From Pandoraea sp. (lineage in GTDB: Bacteria > Pseudomonadota > Gammaproteobacteria > Burkholderiales > Burkholderiaceae), in NCBI RefSeq assembly GCF_004297875.1, contig NZ_SCSK01000063.1:62001-126000 (forward strand): a stretch of DNA of 64,000 nucleotides, read 5' to 3'. The notes under the pieces were generated by a model. It was not told the origin of the DNA. It saw only the letters and a program-made list of their open reading frames with translations, and did not search any database. Positions within the stretch are counted from its first letter, which is position 1. The number at the start of each line of letters is the position of its first letter. A program made the translations under genes and the position numbers. This document shows, piece by piece, positions 11,035 to 22,187 of the stretch.

Positions 11035-12186
11035 TTATCTTTCGACCGCCGTATTCAGCATTTGCCATCGGCCGCCGACTGCCTTGTACACGGTGATGCT
11101 GCCGTATTTCAGGTTGCCGTGCGGGCCGTAGGCTATGGTGCGCGCCGTCACGCCCGGCATTTGGGTGGCGGCAAGAGCCGGCAGAAACCTGGCGGGCGCG
11201 GTGGAATTGGCGCGTTTCATGGCGCCCATCATGGCCATCGCGCCGTCGTAGGCGTAGGGCGCATAGATGCCGGGCGCCGCGCCGAATCGCTTGCGATAGC
11301 GGCGTTCGAAGTCCGCTCCGCCCGGCATGCGGTCCAGCGGCATGCCGGCCATGGAGGCGATTGTGCCATTGGCGGCTTTGCCGGCGATCTGCAAAAACGA
11401 ATCGGACTTGAGCGCCTCGCCAGCGACCAGCGGCGCGTCAACGCCGAGTTCGCGCATCTGCTTGGCCAGCAGGGCGGCCGGCGCCTCGGCGCCGCCATAG
11501 AAAATGGCATTGACCCGCTCGCGCTTGATGCGCCCGAGCATCGCACGATAGTCGCTGGCCTTGGGGTTGAGTGCGTCGCGCCGCACGATGCGGGCGCCGG
11601 CGCCTTTGGCCGCTTTCTCGAATTCGTCGGCCAGGGCGCGCCCATAAGCGCTTTGGTCATCGACAATCGCAATGCGCTTGAAGCGAAGCTGCTTGACGAC
11701 GAATCGTCCGAGCACCGATCCCTGCTGCGTGTCGGTGGTCTGCATGCGGAAGGTCGAGTTGAAACCTTGTTCGGTATAGGCTGGCGCGGTGGTCATGGAA
11801 ATTTCCGGAATGCCCGCGGCGGCGTAAATGCGCGATGCCAGAATCGTTGTCTCGGCGTTGAGATGGCCCAGCATGCCTTGAATGTCATCGTCGACCAGAC
11901 GCTGCGCGACGATCACCGCACGGCGCGGGTCGCCTTTGTCGTCAGCCGCGTCGAGCACGAACTTGACCGGCTGGCCGCCGATCACCGGCTTGCTTGCGTT
12001 GACCTGGTCGATAGCCAGCAGGATGCCATCCTCCATGTCCTTGCCGTCGCGGGCCTGCGGGCCCGACAGCGGGGCGGCAAAACCCAGTTTTACCTCTTGC
12101 GTTTGCGCGAGTGCCGGCCATGCGGCGCCAAGCGCCAGCAGGCTGGCGACGGCAATAGAGGCGCACCGAATGCGCTTGCGTGACAT
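11035..12186 (-). CDS. Branched-chain amino acid ABC transporter, periplasmic binding protein
   Basis: 383 aa type I periplasmic binding protein of the LivJ/LivK family. A Sec signal peptide (residues 1-27, ending WPALA|Q) is followed by KLGFAAPLSGPQARDGKDMEDGI, the usual first strand and ligand loop. AAGGAG precedes the ATG. No liv permease or ATPase genes adjoin it, so it is an orphan binding protein that probably shares a Liv transporter encoded elsewhere. Its ligand could be Leu/Ile/Val or another amino acid. It has its own terminator, and the putA terminator lies upstream, so it is probably monocistronic. Confidence 0.9.
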   Translation of the reverse strand: MSRKRIRCASIAVASLLALGAAWPALAQTQEVKLGFAAPLSGPQARDGKDMEDGILLAIDQVNASKPVIGGQPVKFVLDAADDKGDPRRAVIVAQRLVDDDIQGMLGHLNAETTILASRIYAAAGIPEISMTTAPAYTEQGFNSTFRMQTTDTQQGSVLGRFVVKQLRFKRIAIVDDQSAYGRALADEFEKAAKGAGARIVRRDALNPKASDYRAMLGRIKRERVNAIFYGGAEAPAALLAKQMRELGVDAPLVAGEALKSDSFLQIAGKAANGTIASMAGMPLDRMPGGADFERRYRKRFGAAPGIYAPYAYDGAMAMMGAMKRANSTAPARFLPALAATQMPGVTARTIAYGPHGNLKYGSITVYKAVGGRWQMLNTAVER

Positions 12187-12337
12187 CGACTTCTCCTTGC
12201 TCGATTCGTGTACCGGCGCAACTCGCCGAGCGCAATATAACGTCGACGCTGCCTGATCGGCTGACAGCGGCCCGGTACTGAATGCGAATCATACGCCGTG
12301 TCGGCGCGGCCATTGGGCGACCGGGCTTGCAAAACGG

Positions 12338-12373
12338 CACGCGGGCGGCCCCCAATGAGAGACCGCCCGCGTG
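12338..12373 (-). terminator. Intrinsic terminator of putA
   Basis: Eleven-bp perfect stem CACGCGGGCGG (12338-12348) with CCGCCCGCGTG (12363-12373) and a 14-base loop. On the minus strand it is followed by CGTTTTGC. It lies 20 bp beyond the putA stop. Confidence 0.7.
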
Positions 12374-12393
12374 TCCTGAGTGCAAGAAGATAT

Positions 12394-15300
12394 TCAGCCG
12401 ATCGTCATCAGGCTGGCATTGCCGCCGGCCGCCGCCGTGTTCACACTCACCGAACGCTCGGTGAGCAGCCGTTCGAGCAGATAGTCTTCCCCTGCGGCCA
12501 AGGCCTCGGGCGCCAGGCCCTGCACCGACAGGATCGGTCCGCTGCGCTGCGCGACCGTGCGACTGAGGTCGCGCAGCTCATCGCTGTCGCCCTCGAACAA
12601 CACGGCCGCGAGTTCGGCCACAGCGCCCGCATCGGCGTCGTCGGGCAGCACGGTAACGCGCGCCTTGAATGCCTTCGGCAAGGTGTCGACCAGTGCCTTG
12701 GCTGCCGGCCGCGCGGTGAAGATCGCGCGGTTGCCGGTTGCCAGCACGGCCGCCAGCTGGGTCTGCGCGCCCAGTGGCGAGCTGGCCACGCACAGGACTT
12801 GTCCGCGCGGCTCCAGTCCGTAGGTGTTGCGCTCGCCGGTCGGGCCGGGCAGTACGGCGGTGGCGTCGAGTGGCGAGGTCGCCAGATAGCGTTCGCAACG
12901 CTCGACCGCATCCTTCGCACCTTGCGCGGCGAGCCACTCGCGATACTCGGCCAACGGCGCCAGCGCCGGCTCGTTGCGCGTGAGTTCCGGCGGTAACGAC
13001 GCCGGGCAGGTCGCCAGCAGGCGGGGCAGGTAGAGTGGGCCGCCAGCCTTGGGGCCGGTGCCTGAGAGGCCCTCGCCGCCGAACGGCTGCACGCCGACCA
13101 CCGCGCCGATGACGTTGCGATTAACGTAGATATTGCCGACCTTGGCGCGCTCGGTCACGTAAGCAATGGTCTCGTCGATGCGCGTGTGGACGCCGAACGT
13201 CAGGCCATAGCCCGTGCCGTTGATGTCGTCGAGCAACTGATTCAGTTCGGCGCGCGCGTAGCGCACCACGTGCAGGACCGGACCGAACACTTCGCGCTGC
13301 AACGATGTCAGGCTGTCGATTTCGATCAGGGTTGGCGGCACGAAGGTGCCGCGCCGGCAGCGCTCGGGCAACGGCAACTGGTGAACCTTGAAACCCTTGG
13401 CGCGCATCGCCTCGATATGGCGCTCGATATTGGCCTGGGCTTCGGCATCGATGACCGGGCCGACGTCGACCGACAGATGATCCGGGTTGCCGATCGTGAG
13501 CTCCTGCATCGCGCCCTTGAGCATGTGCAGCGTACGCTCGGCGATATCGTCCTGCAGGCACAGCACGCGCAACGCGGAACAGCGCTGGCCGGCCGAGTCG
13601 AACGCCGAGGCGAGCACGTCATAGACGACCTGTTCGGGCAGGGCCGAGGAATCGACGATCATGGCATTTTGCCCGCCCGTCTCGGCGATCAGCGGGATCG
13701 GGCGGCCGTTGGCATCGAGCCGGTCGGCCAGGGTGCGCGCGATGAGGCGCGCCACTTCCGTCGAGCCGGTGAACATCACCGCCTTGGTGCGGGGGTCGGC
13801 GACCAGCGCGGCGCCTACCGTTTCGCCGTTGCCGGGCAGCAGTTGCACCGCGCCGGCCGGCACGCCGGCCGCATGCAGCAGGCGCACGGCTTCAGCGGCG
13901 ATCAGTGAGGTCTGTTCGGCGGGTTTGGCCAGCACCGGATTGCCGGCGGCCAGCGCGGCGGCCACCTGGCCGGTGAAAATCGCCAGCGGGAAGTTCCACG
14001 GGCTGATGCAGACTACCGGCCCGAGCGGGCGATGCAGGTCGTTGGAGAATCCGCGCCCGATCTGTGCGGCGTAATAGCGCAGGAAATCGACCGCTTCGCG
14101 CACTTCGGCGACCGCGTTCGGCAGCGATTTGCCCGCTTCGCGAATTACCAGGCCCATCAGCGTCGGCATGTGGGCTTCGAGCAGGTCGGCCGCACGCAGC
14201 AGGCATTCGGCGCGTTCGGCCACGGGGGTGGCTTGCCAGATGGGCGCGGTGGCGACCGCCTGGGCCAGCGCCGCATCGACATCGGCGGCCACGGCATCGA
14301 TCACCTGACCGACCACGTCGCGCAGATCGGCCGGATTGCGCACTTCGCGCACGATGCCCTCCGTGCGTTCGCCGTCGGCCAGCAACGGCGCGGCGCGCCA
14401 CGCGGTACCGGCACTGGCCAGCAGCGCCGACGAGAGCGATGCCAGGCGATGCTCGTTGGACAGGTCGATGCCGGCCGAGTTGGGTCGCTCGCGGCCGTAG
14501 AGATCGCGCGGCAACGGAATCTTGCTGTGCGGAGCCCCCAGCGGTGAAATCTTTTCCGCTTCGACAACAGGATTGGCGACCAGCTCGTCAAGGCTGACGG
14601 ACTTGTCCGCGATACGGTTGACGAACGACGTGTTGGCGCCGTTTTCGAGCAGGCGGCGCACCAGGTACGCCAGCAGCGTTTCGTGGGTGCCGACCGGCGC
14701 GTAGATGCGGCATGGCCGGTTCAGCTTGCCGTTGGCCACCGGACCGACCACTTCTTCATAGAGCGGCTCGCCCATGCCGTGCAGGCACTGGAATTCATAC
14801 TGGCCGGGATAATAGTTTTGCCCGGCAAGATGGTAAATGGCCGACAGCGTGTGGGCGTTGTGCGTGGCGAATTGCGGATAGACCGCGTCTGGCACGCTCA
14901 ACAGCTTCTTGGCGCAGGCCAGATAGGAGACGTCGGTGTAGATCTTGCGCGTGTAGACGGGGTAGCCTTCCAGGCCCTCGACCTGGGCGCGCTTGATTTC
15001 GGTGTCCCAGTACGCGCCCTTGACCAGCCGCACCATCAGGCGATGGCGGCTGCGGCGCGCCAGGTCGATCACGTAATCGATCACGAACGGCGCGCGTTTC
15101 TGATAAGCCTGAATGACGAAGCCGATGCCGTTCCAGCCGGCCAGCTCCGGATCGAAACACAATGCCTCGAGCAGGTCGAGCGAAATTTCGAGACGGTCGG
15201 CCTCTTCGGCATCGATGTTCAGGCCGATGTCGAACTGGCGGGCCAGCCGGGCCAGCGCCTGCACGCGCGGCAGCAGCTCGGCCATCACGCGGTCTTGCTG

Positions 15301-16308
15301 GGCGCGGGAGTAACGCGGGTGCAGTGCCGAGAGCTTGATCGAGATGCCGGGACCCTCATAGATGCCCCGGCCGGCCGAGGCCTTGCCGATTGCCTGAATG
15401 GCTTGCTCGTAGGATGCGTAGTAGCGCTGCGCGTCTTCTTCGGTGGTGGCCGCCTCGCCCAGCATGTCATAGGAGTAGCGAAAGCCCTGCGCCTCGAACT
15501 TGCGGCTGTTGGCGAGCGCTTCGGAGATGGTCTCGCCGGTGACGAACTGCTCGCCCATGAGACGCATCGCCATGTCGACGCCCTTGCGGATCAGCGGCTC
15601 GCCGCCCTTGCCGATCATGCGGGTGAGCGCCGTCGAGAGGCTGGCTTCGCTGGTCGTGGTGACCAGTTTGCCGGTGATCATCAGGCCCCAGGTCGCGGCA
15701 TTGACGAACATCGACGGCGAATGCCCCATATGGGATTGCCAATCGCCCTTGCTGATCTTGTCGCGGATCAGCGCATCGCGCGTCGCCTTGTCGGGGATGC
15801 GCAGCAGCGCTTCGGCCAGGCACATCAGCGCCACGCCTTCCTGGCTCGAGAGCGAGAACTCGTGGATCAGGCCTTCCACGCCGCCGCCGGTACGCTTGCC
15901 GCGCAAGGCCTCGACCAGCTTGCGTGCGAGCGCCTGGGTCGTATCGGCGAGCGCGGCGGGCAACTTGGCCTGGCCGATCAGCACCGGCACGCACTCGGGT
16001 TCCGGGCGCCGGTACGCGGCTGTGATGGCCGCGCGCAGCACCGATTGCGGTTGCACGTTTTGCGCGAACTCGAGAAATGGCTGCACCACGCTCTCGTCGT
16101 CCGGCGTCGACGAATCGACGACCTCGGTGCTACCGGGTCGCGCCGACTGCAGCTCCGGCGGCAGCGTACCGCTCTCGATCTTTTCCAGATAAGCGAAGAT
16201 GGCTTGCTTGATCAGCCAGTGCGGAGTGCGTTCGATGAGCTGTGCGGCGGCCTTGAGCCGGCCGCGCAAGTTTTCGTCAACCTTGACGCCGAGCGTGGTA
16301 TTTGCCAT
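12394..16308 (-). CDS. putA: Bifunctional proline dehydrogenase / delta-1-pyrroline-5-carboxylate dehydrogenase, with DNA-binding domain
   Basis: 1304 aa trifunctional PutA. It oxidises proline to P5C (FAD) and then to glutamate (NAD), and represses put genes when proline is absent. The N-terminal ribbon-helix-helix (residues 1-50, TTLGVKVDENLRGRLKAAA) is present, so this is the autoregulating type. The proline dehydrogenase barrel covers roughly 230-560, and the P5C dehydrogenase roughly 640-1120 with catalytic Cys in DSAGQRCSALRVL and ISPWNFPLAIFTG. The C-terminal domain follows. I chose the ATG at 16308 because the RHH domain begins there; the frame is open further upstream but not family-like. 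GTTGCA operators lie upstream. Confidence 0.97.
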   Translation of the reverse strand: MANTTLGVKVDENLRGRLKAAAQLIERTPHWLIKQAIFAYLEKIESGTLPPELQSARPGSTEVVDSSTPDDESVVQPFLEFAQNVQPQSVLRAAITAAYRRPEPECVPVLIGQAKLPAALADTTQALARKLVEALRGKRTGGGVEGLIHEFSLSSQEGVALMCLAEALLRIPDKATRDALIRDKISKGDWQSHMGHSPSMFVNAATWGLMITGKLVTTTSEASLSTALTRMIGKGGEPLIRKGVDMAMRLMGEQFVTGETISEALANSRKFEAQGFRYSYDMLGEAATTEEDAQRYYASYEQAIQAIGKASAGRGIYEGPGISIKLSALHPRYSRAQQDRVMAELLPRVQALARLARQFDIGLNIDAEEADRLEISLDLLEALCFDPELAGWNGIGFVIQAYQKRAPFVIDYVIDLARRSRHRLMVRLVKGAYWDTEIKRAQVEGLEGYPVYTRKIYTDVSYLACAKKLLSVPDAVYPQFATHNAHTLSAIYHLAGQNYYPGQYEFQCLHGMGEPLYEEVVGPVANGKLNRPCRIYAPVGTHETLLAYLVRRLLENGANTSFVNRIADKSVSLDELVANPVVEAEKISPLGAPHSKIPLPRDLYGRERPNSAGIDLSNEHRLASLSSALLASAGTAWRAAPLLADGERTEGIVREVRNPADLRDVVGQVIDAVAADVDAALAQAVATAPIWQATPVAERAECLLRAADLLEAHMPTLMGLVIREAGKSLPNAVAEVREAVDFLRYYAAQIGRGFSNDLHRPLGPVVCISPWNFPLAIFTGQVAAALAAGNPVLAKPAEQTSLIAAEAVRLLHAAGVPAGAVQLLPGNGETVGAALVADPRTKAVMFTGSTEVARLIARTLADRLDANGRPIPLIAETGGQNAMIVDSSALPEQVVYDVLASAFDSAGQRCSALRVLCLQDDIAERTLHMLKGAMQELTIGNPDHLSVDVGPVIDAEAQANIERHIEAMRAKGFKVHQLPLPERCRRGTFVPPTLIEIDSLTSLQREVFGPVLHVVRYARAELNQLLDDINGTGYGLTFGVHTRIDETIAYVTERAKVGNIYVNRNVIGAVVGVQPFGGEGLSGTGPKAGGPLYLPRLLATCPASLPPELTRNEPALAPLAEYREWLAAQGAKDAVERCERYLATSPLDATAVLPGPTGERNTYGLEPRGQVLCVASSPLGAQTQLAAVLATGNRAIFTARPAAKALVDTLPKAFKARVTVLPDDADAGAVAELAAVLFEGDSDELRDLSRTVAQRSGPILSVQGLAPEALAAGEDYLLERLLTERSVSVNTAAAGGNASLMTIG

Positions 16309-16401
16309 GAGGAGCACCTGCGAAATCCCTGGCTGCCGATCGGCAGCCGGATTATGGGGTGAGTGGGAACTGGTCGAATCGTACCGTGCTTTAGAGTGGG
16401 G

Positions 16402-16444
16402 TGCAACCGCATTTTTGGATGGGTTGTACCTTTTGCGGTGCAAC
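16402..16444 (-). promoter_or_regulatory. Candidate PutA operators (paired GTTGCA sites)
   Basis: On the putA strand GTTGCA occurs at 16444-16439 and 16407-16402, with a near match GTTGTA on the opposite strand between them. GTTGCA is the core recognised by the E. coli PutA ribbon-helix-helix domain. The sites lie 95-135 bp upstream of the putA ATG. A separate perfect 18-bp palindrome GGCTGCCGATCGGCAGCC sits at 16331-16348, nearer the start. Confidence 0.45.
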
Positions 16445-16504
16445 GTGGTCGAGCTTCCGGGTTGCGCCAGGCGACCGGGAGTATGTCCGGTCGATCGAGG
16501 CACC

Positions 16505-18766
<2,262 letters not shown>

Positions 18767-19160
18767 GACTTAAAGTAAAACCTCAGAATTCGCCATAAAC
18801 CGAGGATTCATAGACGCTTTCATGGTTCGGGGCAAACCTGTGGATAACTATGTTGAAAACCTGCAGGCCGCAGACGGCTGAATCACTAGCCGAGGTTCAG
18901 CCCGGCAAAATACTTCGCATGTGAACAGGCTAATTCTTATTTTTAATCAGTAAGTTATAACGAATGATGGGGCCATCCACGGGAGTGGCGGCTTTTGTCG
19001 CGATGCAGCGAGCATTTTGTGCATAAGTCAAGTCTTGATAGGTCATTTTTTAAGGGGTTTTTCAATTTTTCTCCTTGACTTTTGCGTCGTGCCGATTCGG
19101 CCGGGCCTACTGGAGCGTAGCGGCCGCACAGGCCGCATGTCGCTTTCGTGTCGGTCGAAT
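18767..19160. other. AT-rich priA-hemE spacer with two DnaA boxes
   Basis: 394 bp, clearly richer in A+T than its surroundings. TGTGGATAA at 18839-18847 is the exact complement of the consensus DnaA box TTATCCACA. TGTGCATAA at 19018-19026 fits TTATNCACA in the same orientation. AT-rich tracts lie at about 18930-18962 and 19042-19072. An 8-bp inverted repeat AAGTCAAG/CTTGACTT (19025-19032, 19074-19081) frames the second tract. The priA promoter must also lie here. It may act as a DnaA-binding (titration or regulatory) locus. Confidence 0.5.
18955..19065 (-). CDS. Possible 36-aa small ORF downstream of hemE
   Basis: A TTG start at 19065 is preceded by AAGGAG with a 5-base spacer, an unusually good ribosome-binding site for an intergenic region. 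The peptide is basic, with a CTKC pair followed by RxxxRHSRGWPHH. It lies about 95 bp after the hemE stop on the same strand. No family is recognised. It may be chance; support rests on the Shine-Dalgarno alone. Confidence 0.22.
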   Translation of the reverse strand: MKNPLKNDLSRLDLCTKCSLHRDKSRHSRGWPHHSL

Positions 19161-20258
19161 TTACTTGATTTGACGCACCTTCCGGCTGTACGCATGGACC
19201 TCGTCGACCAGGGCGGCGACATGATCGGGCTCGGTGAACTGGGAAATGCCGTGCCCCAGGTTGAACACGTGGCCAGGGTGATCGCCGTAGGCATCGAGCA
19301 AGCGCCGCGCTTCGCCGCGAATGGCTTGAGGGGACGCGAACAAGGCCGTCGGGTCGAGGTTGCCCTGCAGCGCGCAGCGTGCGCCGATACGCTGTCGCGC
19401 GGCGGCAAGATCGACGGTCCAGTCCAGGCCGACGGCGTCGGCGCCGCTCTCGGCGATCGCCTCGAGCCACTGGCCGCCGCCCTTGGTGAAAACGATCTGG
19501 GGAATCCGGACGCCGTCGTGTTCGCGTTTGATCTTCGCCAGCGCGCGAGTCATGGCCGCCAGCGAGAAACGCTGGTATAGGCCATCGGCCAGCGTGCCGC
19601 CCCAGGTATCGAAAATCATCACCGCCTGCGCGCCGGCCTCGATCTGTGCATTCAGATACTGGGCGACAGCCTCGGTATTGATGTCGAGGATGCGCGTCAG
19701 CAGATCGGGGCGCTGGTACATCATCGTTTTGACGGTACGGAAGTCGGCCGAACCGCCGCCCTCGACCATATAGCAGGCGAGTGTCCATGGGCTTCCGGAG
19801 AAGCCGATCAGGGGCACCCGGCCGTTCAGGGCCGAGCGGATCTGCGTCACCGCGTCGAACACATAGCGCAACGACGCCATGTCGGGCACGGCAAGGCTGG
19901 CGATGGCGGCCTCGTCGCGCAGCGGGTGCGCGAAGCGAGGCCCCTCGCCGGTCTCGAACGACAAGCCGAGCCCCATGGCGTCGGGGATCGTCAGGATGTC
20001 GGAGAACAGGATGGCCGCGTCCAGCGGGAAGCGCTCGAGCGGCTGCAGCGTCACCTCGGTGGCGTAGGCGGGGTTTTTCGCCAGCCCGAGGAAGCTGCCG
20101 GCGCGCGCGCGCGTCGCATTGTATTCGGGCAGATAGCGGCCGGCCTGGCGCATCAGCCAGATCGGCGTGTAATCGGTGGGTTGGCGCAGCAGCGCGCGCA
20201 GGAATGTGTCGTTTTGCAGGGTGGCGGGCACGGCGGTCGGGCTTCCGGTGTGGGGCAA
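19161..20258 (-). CDS. hemE: Uroporphyrinogen III decarboxylase
   Basis: 365 aa cytosolic enzyme that removes four carboxyl groups from uroporphyrinogen III to give coproporphyrinogen III in haem biosynthesis. It has the family signatures PIWLMRQAGRYLPEYNATRA near residue 33 and LIGFSGSPWTLACYMVEGGGS near residue 140. No ATG opens this frame after the in-frame TAG at 20268-20270. The start is TTG at 20258 or GTG at 20231, the latter with GGAAG upstream. The length matches homologues. Confidence 0.97.
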   Translation of the reverse strand: MPHTGSPTAVPATLQNDTFLRALLRQPTDYTPIWLMRQAGRYLPEYNATRARAGSFLGLAKNPAYATEVTLQPLERFPLDAAILFSDILTIPDAMGLGLSFETGEGPRFAHPLRDEAAIASLAVPDMASLRYVFDAVTQIRSALNGRVPLIGFSGSPWTLACYMVEGGGSADFRTVKTMMYQRPDLLTRILDINTEAVAQYLNAQIEAGAQAVMIFDTWGGTLADGLYQRFSLAAMTRALAKIKREHDGVRIPQIVFTKGGGQWLEAIAESGADAVGLDWTVDLAAARQRIGARCALQGNLDPTALFASPQAIRGEARRLLDAYGDHPGHVFNLGHGISQFTEPDHVAALVDEVHAYSRKVRQIK

Positions 20259-20340
20259 TGATGCATTCTACCTAACCATGCCCAAAGGGCGAACGCTAGC
20301 GTAGTATTTGACTTTCCATATGTTCGACGAGGAGACAACA

Positions 20341-21135
20341 ATGAAAAGTCGTTGGATTGCCGTGGCGCTGGCGGCGTTGCTTGGCGCTTTTTGCAGCCTG
20401 TCCGGGGCCCAGACGCCGGCCAACGCCGCGAACTCGCGGCTCGATGCGGTCATCAAGAGCGGCACGCTGCGTGTTTGCACCACGGGCGATTACAAGCCCT
20501 ATACGTTTTTGCGTCCCGATGGCCAATTCGAGGGAATCGACATCGACCTGGCGCAGTCGCTGGCCGCGTCGCTGGGGGTCAAGGCCGATTTCGTGAAAAC
20601 CACCTGGCCGCATTTGATGGGCGACTTCCTGGCCGACAAGTGCGACATCGCAGTGGGCGGCATCTCGGTATCGCTCGAGCGCGCCAAGCACGTTTATTTC
20701 AGTCATGTGGTGATGGTCGACGGGAAGTCGCCGATTGCGCGTTGCGCGGACGTGAAGAAATACCAGACGCTGGCGCAATTGGATCGCCCGAGCGTGCGCG
20801 CCATCTTCAACCCCGGCGGCACCAACGAGAAATTCGCTCGCGCCTATCTGACCAAGGCGCATTTGATCGAGTACCCGGACAACGTCACGATTTTCGATCA
20901 GATCGTCAAGGGCAAGGCCGACGTGATGGTGACCGACACGTCCGAGACGCTGCTGCAGCACAAGCTGCATCCGACGCTGTGCCCGGTCAATCCGGGCAAG
21001 CCGCTGCAGTATGGCGAGAAGGCTTATATGCTGCCGCTGGGCGATAACGTGTTCCGCGCTTATGTCGACCAATGGCTGCACCTGATCAAGGCCAGCGGCG
21101 CCTATCAGAAGGTGGTCGACAAGTGGCTGAAGTGA
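20341..21135 (+). CDS. pheC: Periplasmic cyclohexadienyl (arogenate/prephenate) dehydratase, PheC type
   Basis: 264 aa with a Sec signal peptide (residues 1-24). The fold is that of an amino-acid ABC binding protein, but the detailed sequence matches the Pseudomonas PheC enzyme: SRLDAVIKSGTLRVCTTGDYKPY, NPGGTNEKFARA (157-168), DNVTIFDQIVKGKADVMVTD, then Glu202 at the position of the catalytic general acid (MTDxxE). PheC converts prephenate or arogenate to phenylpyruvate or phenylalanine in the periplasm. No transport genes adjoin it, which also argues for an enzyme. AGGAG precedes ATG 20341. It is easily misannotated as a transporter binding protein. Confidence 0.85.
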   Translation: MKSRWIAVALAALLGAFCSLSGAQTPANAANSRLDAVIKSGTLRVCTTGDYKPYTFLRPDGQFEGIDIDLAQSLAASLGVKADFVKTTWPHLMGDFLADKCDIAVGGISVSLERAKHVYFSHVVMVDGKSPIARCADVKKYQTLAQLDRPSVRAIFNPGGTNEKFARAYLTKAHLIEYPDNVTIFDQIVKGKADVMVTDTSETLLQHKLHPTLCPVNPGKPLQYGEKAYMLPLGDNVFRAYVDQWLHLIKASGAYQKVVDKWLK

Positions 21136-21189
21136 CGGGGCCCTGAGCCTGCGGATCGTGGCTAGTGGATGGCCCCGCAGCGCGGCAAA

Positions 21190-21222
21190 GGCGGCAGACG
21201 AGATGTCCTGCCGCCTTTTTTA
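21190..21222 (+). terminator. Intrinsic terminator after pheC
   Basis: Stem GGCGGCAG (21190-21197) with CTGCCGCC (21208-21215), a 10-base loop and a T-run at 21216-21221. It points in the pheC direction. Confidence 0.85.
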
Positions 21223-21225
21223 TTG

Positions 21226-22158
21226 TCAGGCGAGCCAATGCCGCAACCGGGCGGCCGCTTCCTGCATGATGCGGCGCCCCGCCGGGGACAGCGACTGCAG
21301 GCGCGCGAAGCCGTGCGTCATGCCGGGCGCCTTGATCAGTTCCGCCCGGCCGCCGTGTTGCTCGACGAAGTGCGCGTAGGCGACGCCGTCGTCATGCAGT
21401 GGGTCGTGCTCGGCGACCAGCACGATGGTCGGCGGCAATACGTGGCTGGGCGGTGCCGCGAGCAGGTCGACCCGGGTATCGTCTTGTGGTGCTTGCGCGC
21501 CATCCAGGAATTTTTCCCAATACCAGCGCATGTCTTCGCGCGTGAGGCCGATGCCGTTGGCATTGGCGATGTAACTGGGCGTGTCGAGCTGCGGTCGCGC
21601 TACCGGATAGATCAACCATTGGTGAGTGACCAGGCCGGGTACCGCGGCGTTGACCGAGGCGCACGCCTGGGCCGCCAAGTGGCCGCCCGCGCTGTCACCG
21701 CCCGCCACCAGCGCATCGGTTGCCAGCCCCAGCCGCACACGCTGCTCGGCGCACCACAGCAGCGCCGCGTGAGCGTCGTCGCACGGCGCCGGGAACGGAT
21801 GCTCCGGGGCCAATCGATAGTCGACGCTGATCACGGCCACGTCGGCGTCGGCCGCGGCCAGGGCGCACAGCGAGTGATGGGTGTCGACATCGCCCACGAC
21901 CCAGCCGCCACCGTGAAAATACACCAGCAGCGGCGGGCGTTTTCGGGCCGGCCGGTAGAGTCGCGCGCGCAGGGTGCGTCCGGGCAGCGGTATCGTCATC
22001 TCGGTGATCTGGATGTGCGGCAACTGCGGCTGCGGGGCGTGACCGGACAACTCGGCAAAGCGCTGGCGGCGCGCCACGGCGTCGTTCGGGTCCGGCAGCG
22101 GCGCGTATTGCTGTGCGATGCGGGCGTAGTAGGCGGCGAGATCGGCGTCAATGCTCAT
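21226..22158 (-). CDS. Alpha/beta hydrolase (HSL-type esterase/lipase)
   Basis: 310 aa hydrolase of the hormone-sensitive-lipase family. The oxyanion motif YFHGGGWVVGD and the nucleophile elbow GDSAGG are clear. The acid is in EHDPLHDDG and the histidine in MTHGF near the C-terminus. No signal peptide, so cytosolic. The family acts on short-chain esters; the natural substrate is unknown. The ATG at 22158 starts the family-like sequence. It lies 29 bp after the CoA-binding gene on the same strand, probably in one transcript. Confidence 0.88.
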   Translation of the reverse strand: MSIDADLAAYYARIAQQYAPLPDPNDAVARRQRFAELSGHAPQPQLPHIQITEMTIPLPGRTLRARLYRPARKRPPLLVYFHGGGWVVGDVDTHHSLCALAAADADVAVISVDYRLAPEHPFPAPCDDAHAALLWCAEQRVRLGLATDALVAGGDSAGGHLAAQACASVNAAVPGLVTHQWLIYPVARPQLDTPSYIANANGIGLTREDMRWYWEKFLDGAQAPQDDTRVDLLAAPPSHVLPPTIVLVAEHDPLHDDGVAYAHFVEQHGGRAELIKAPGMTHGFARLQSLSPAGRRIMQEAAARLRHWLA

Positions 22159-22187
22159 CGGGCGGACTCTTCGGTTAAGCGGCAGAT

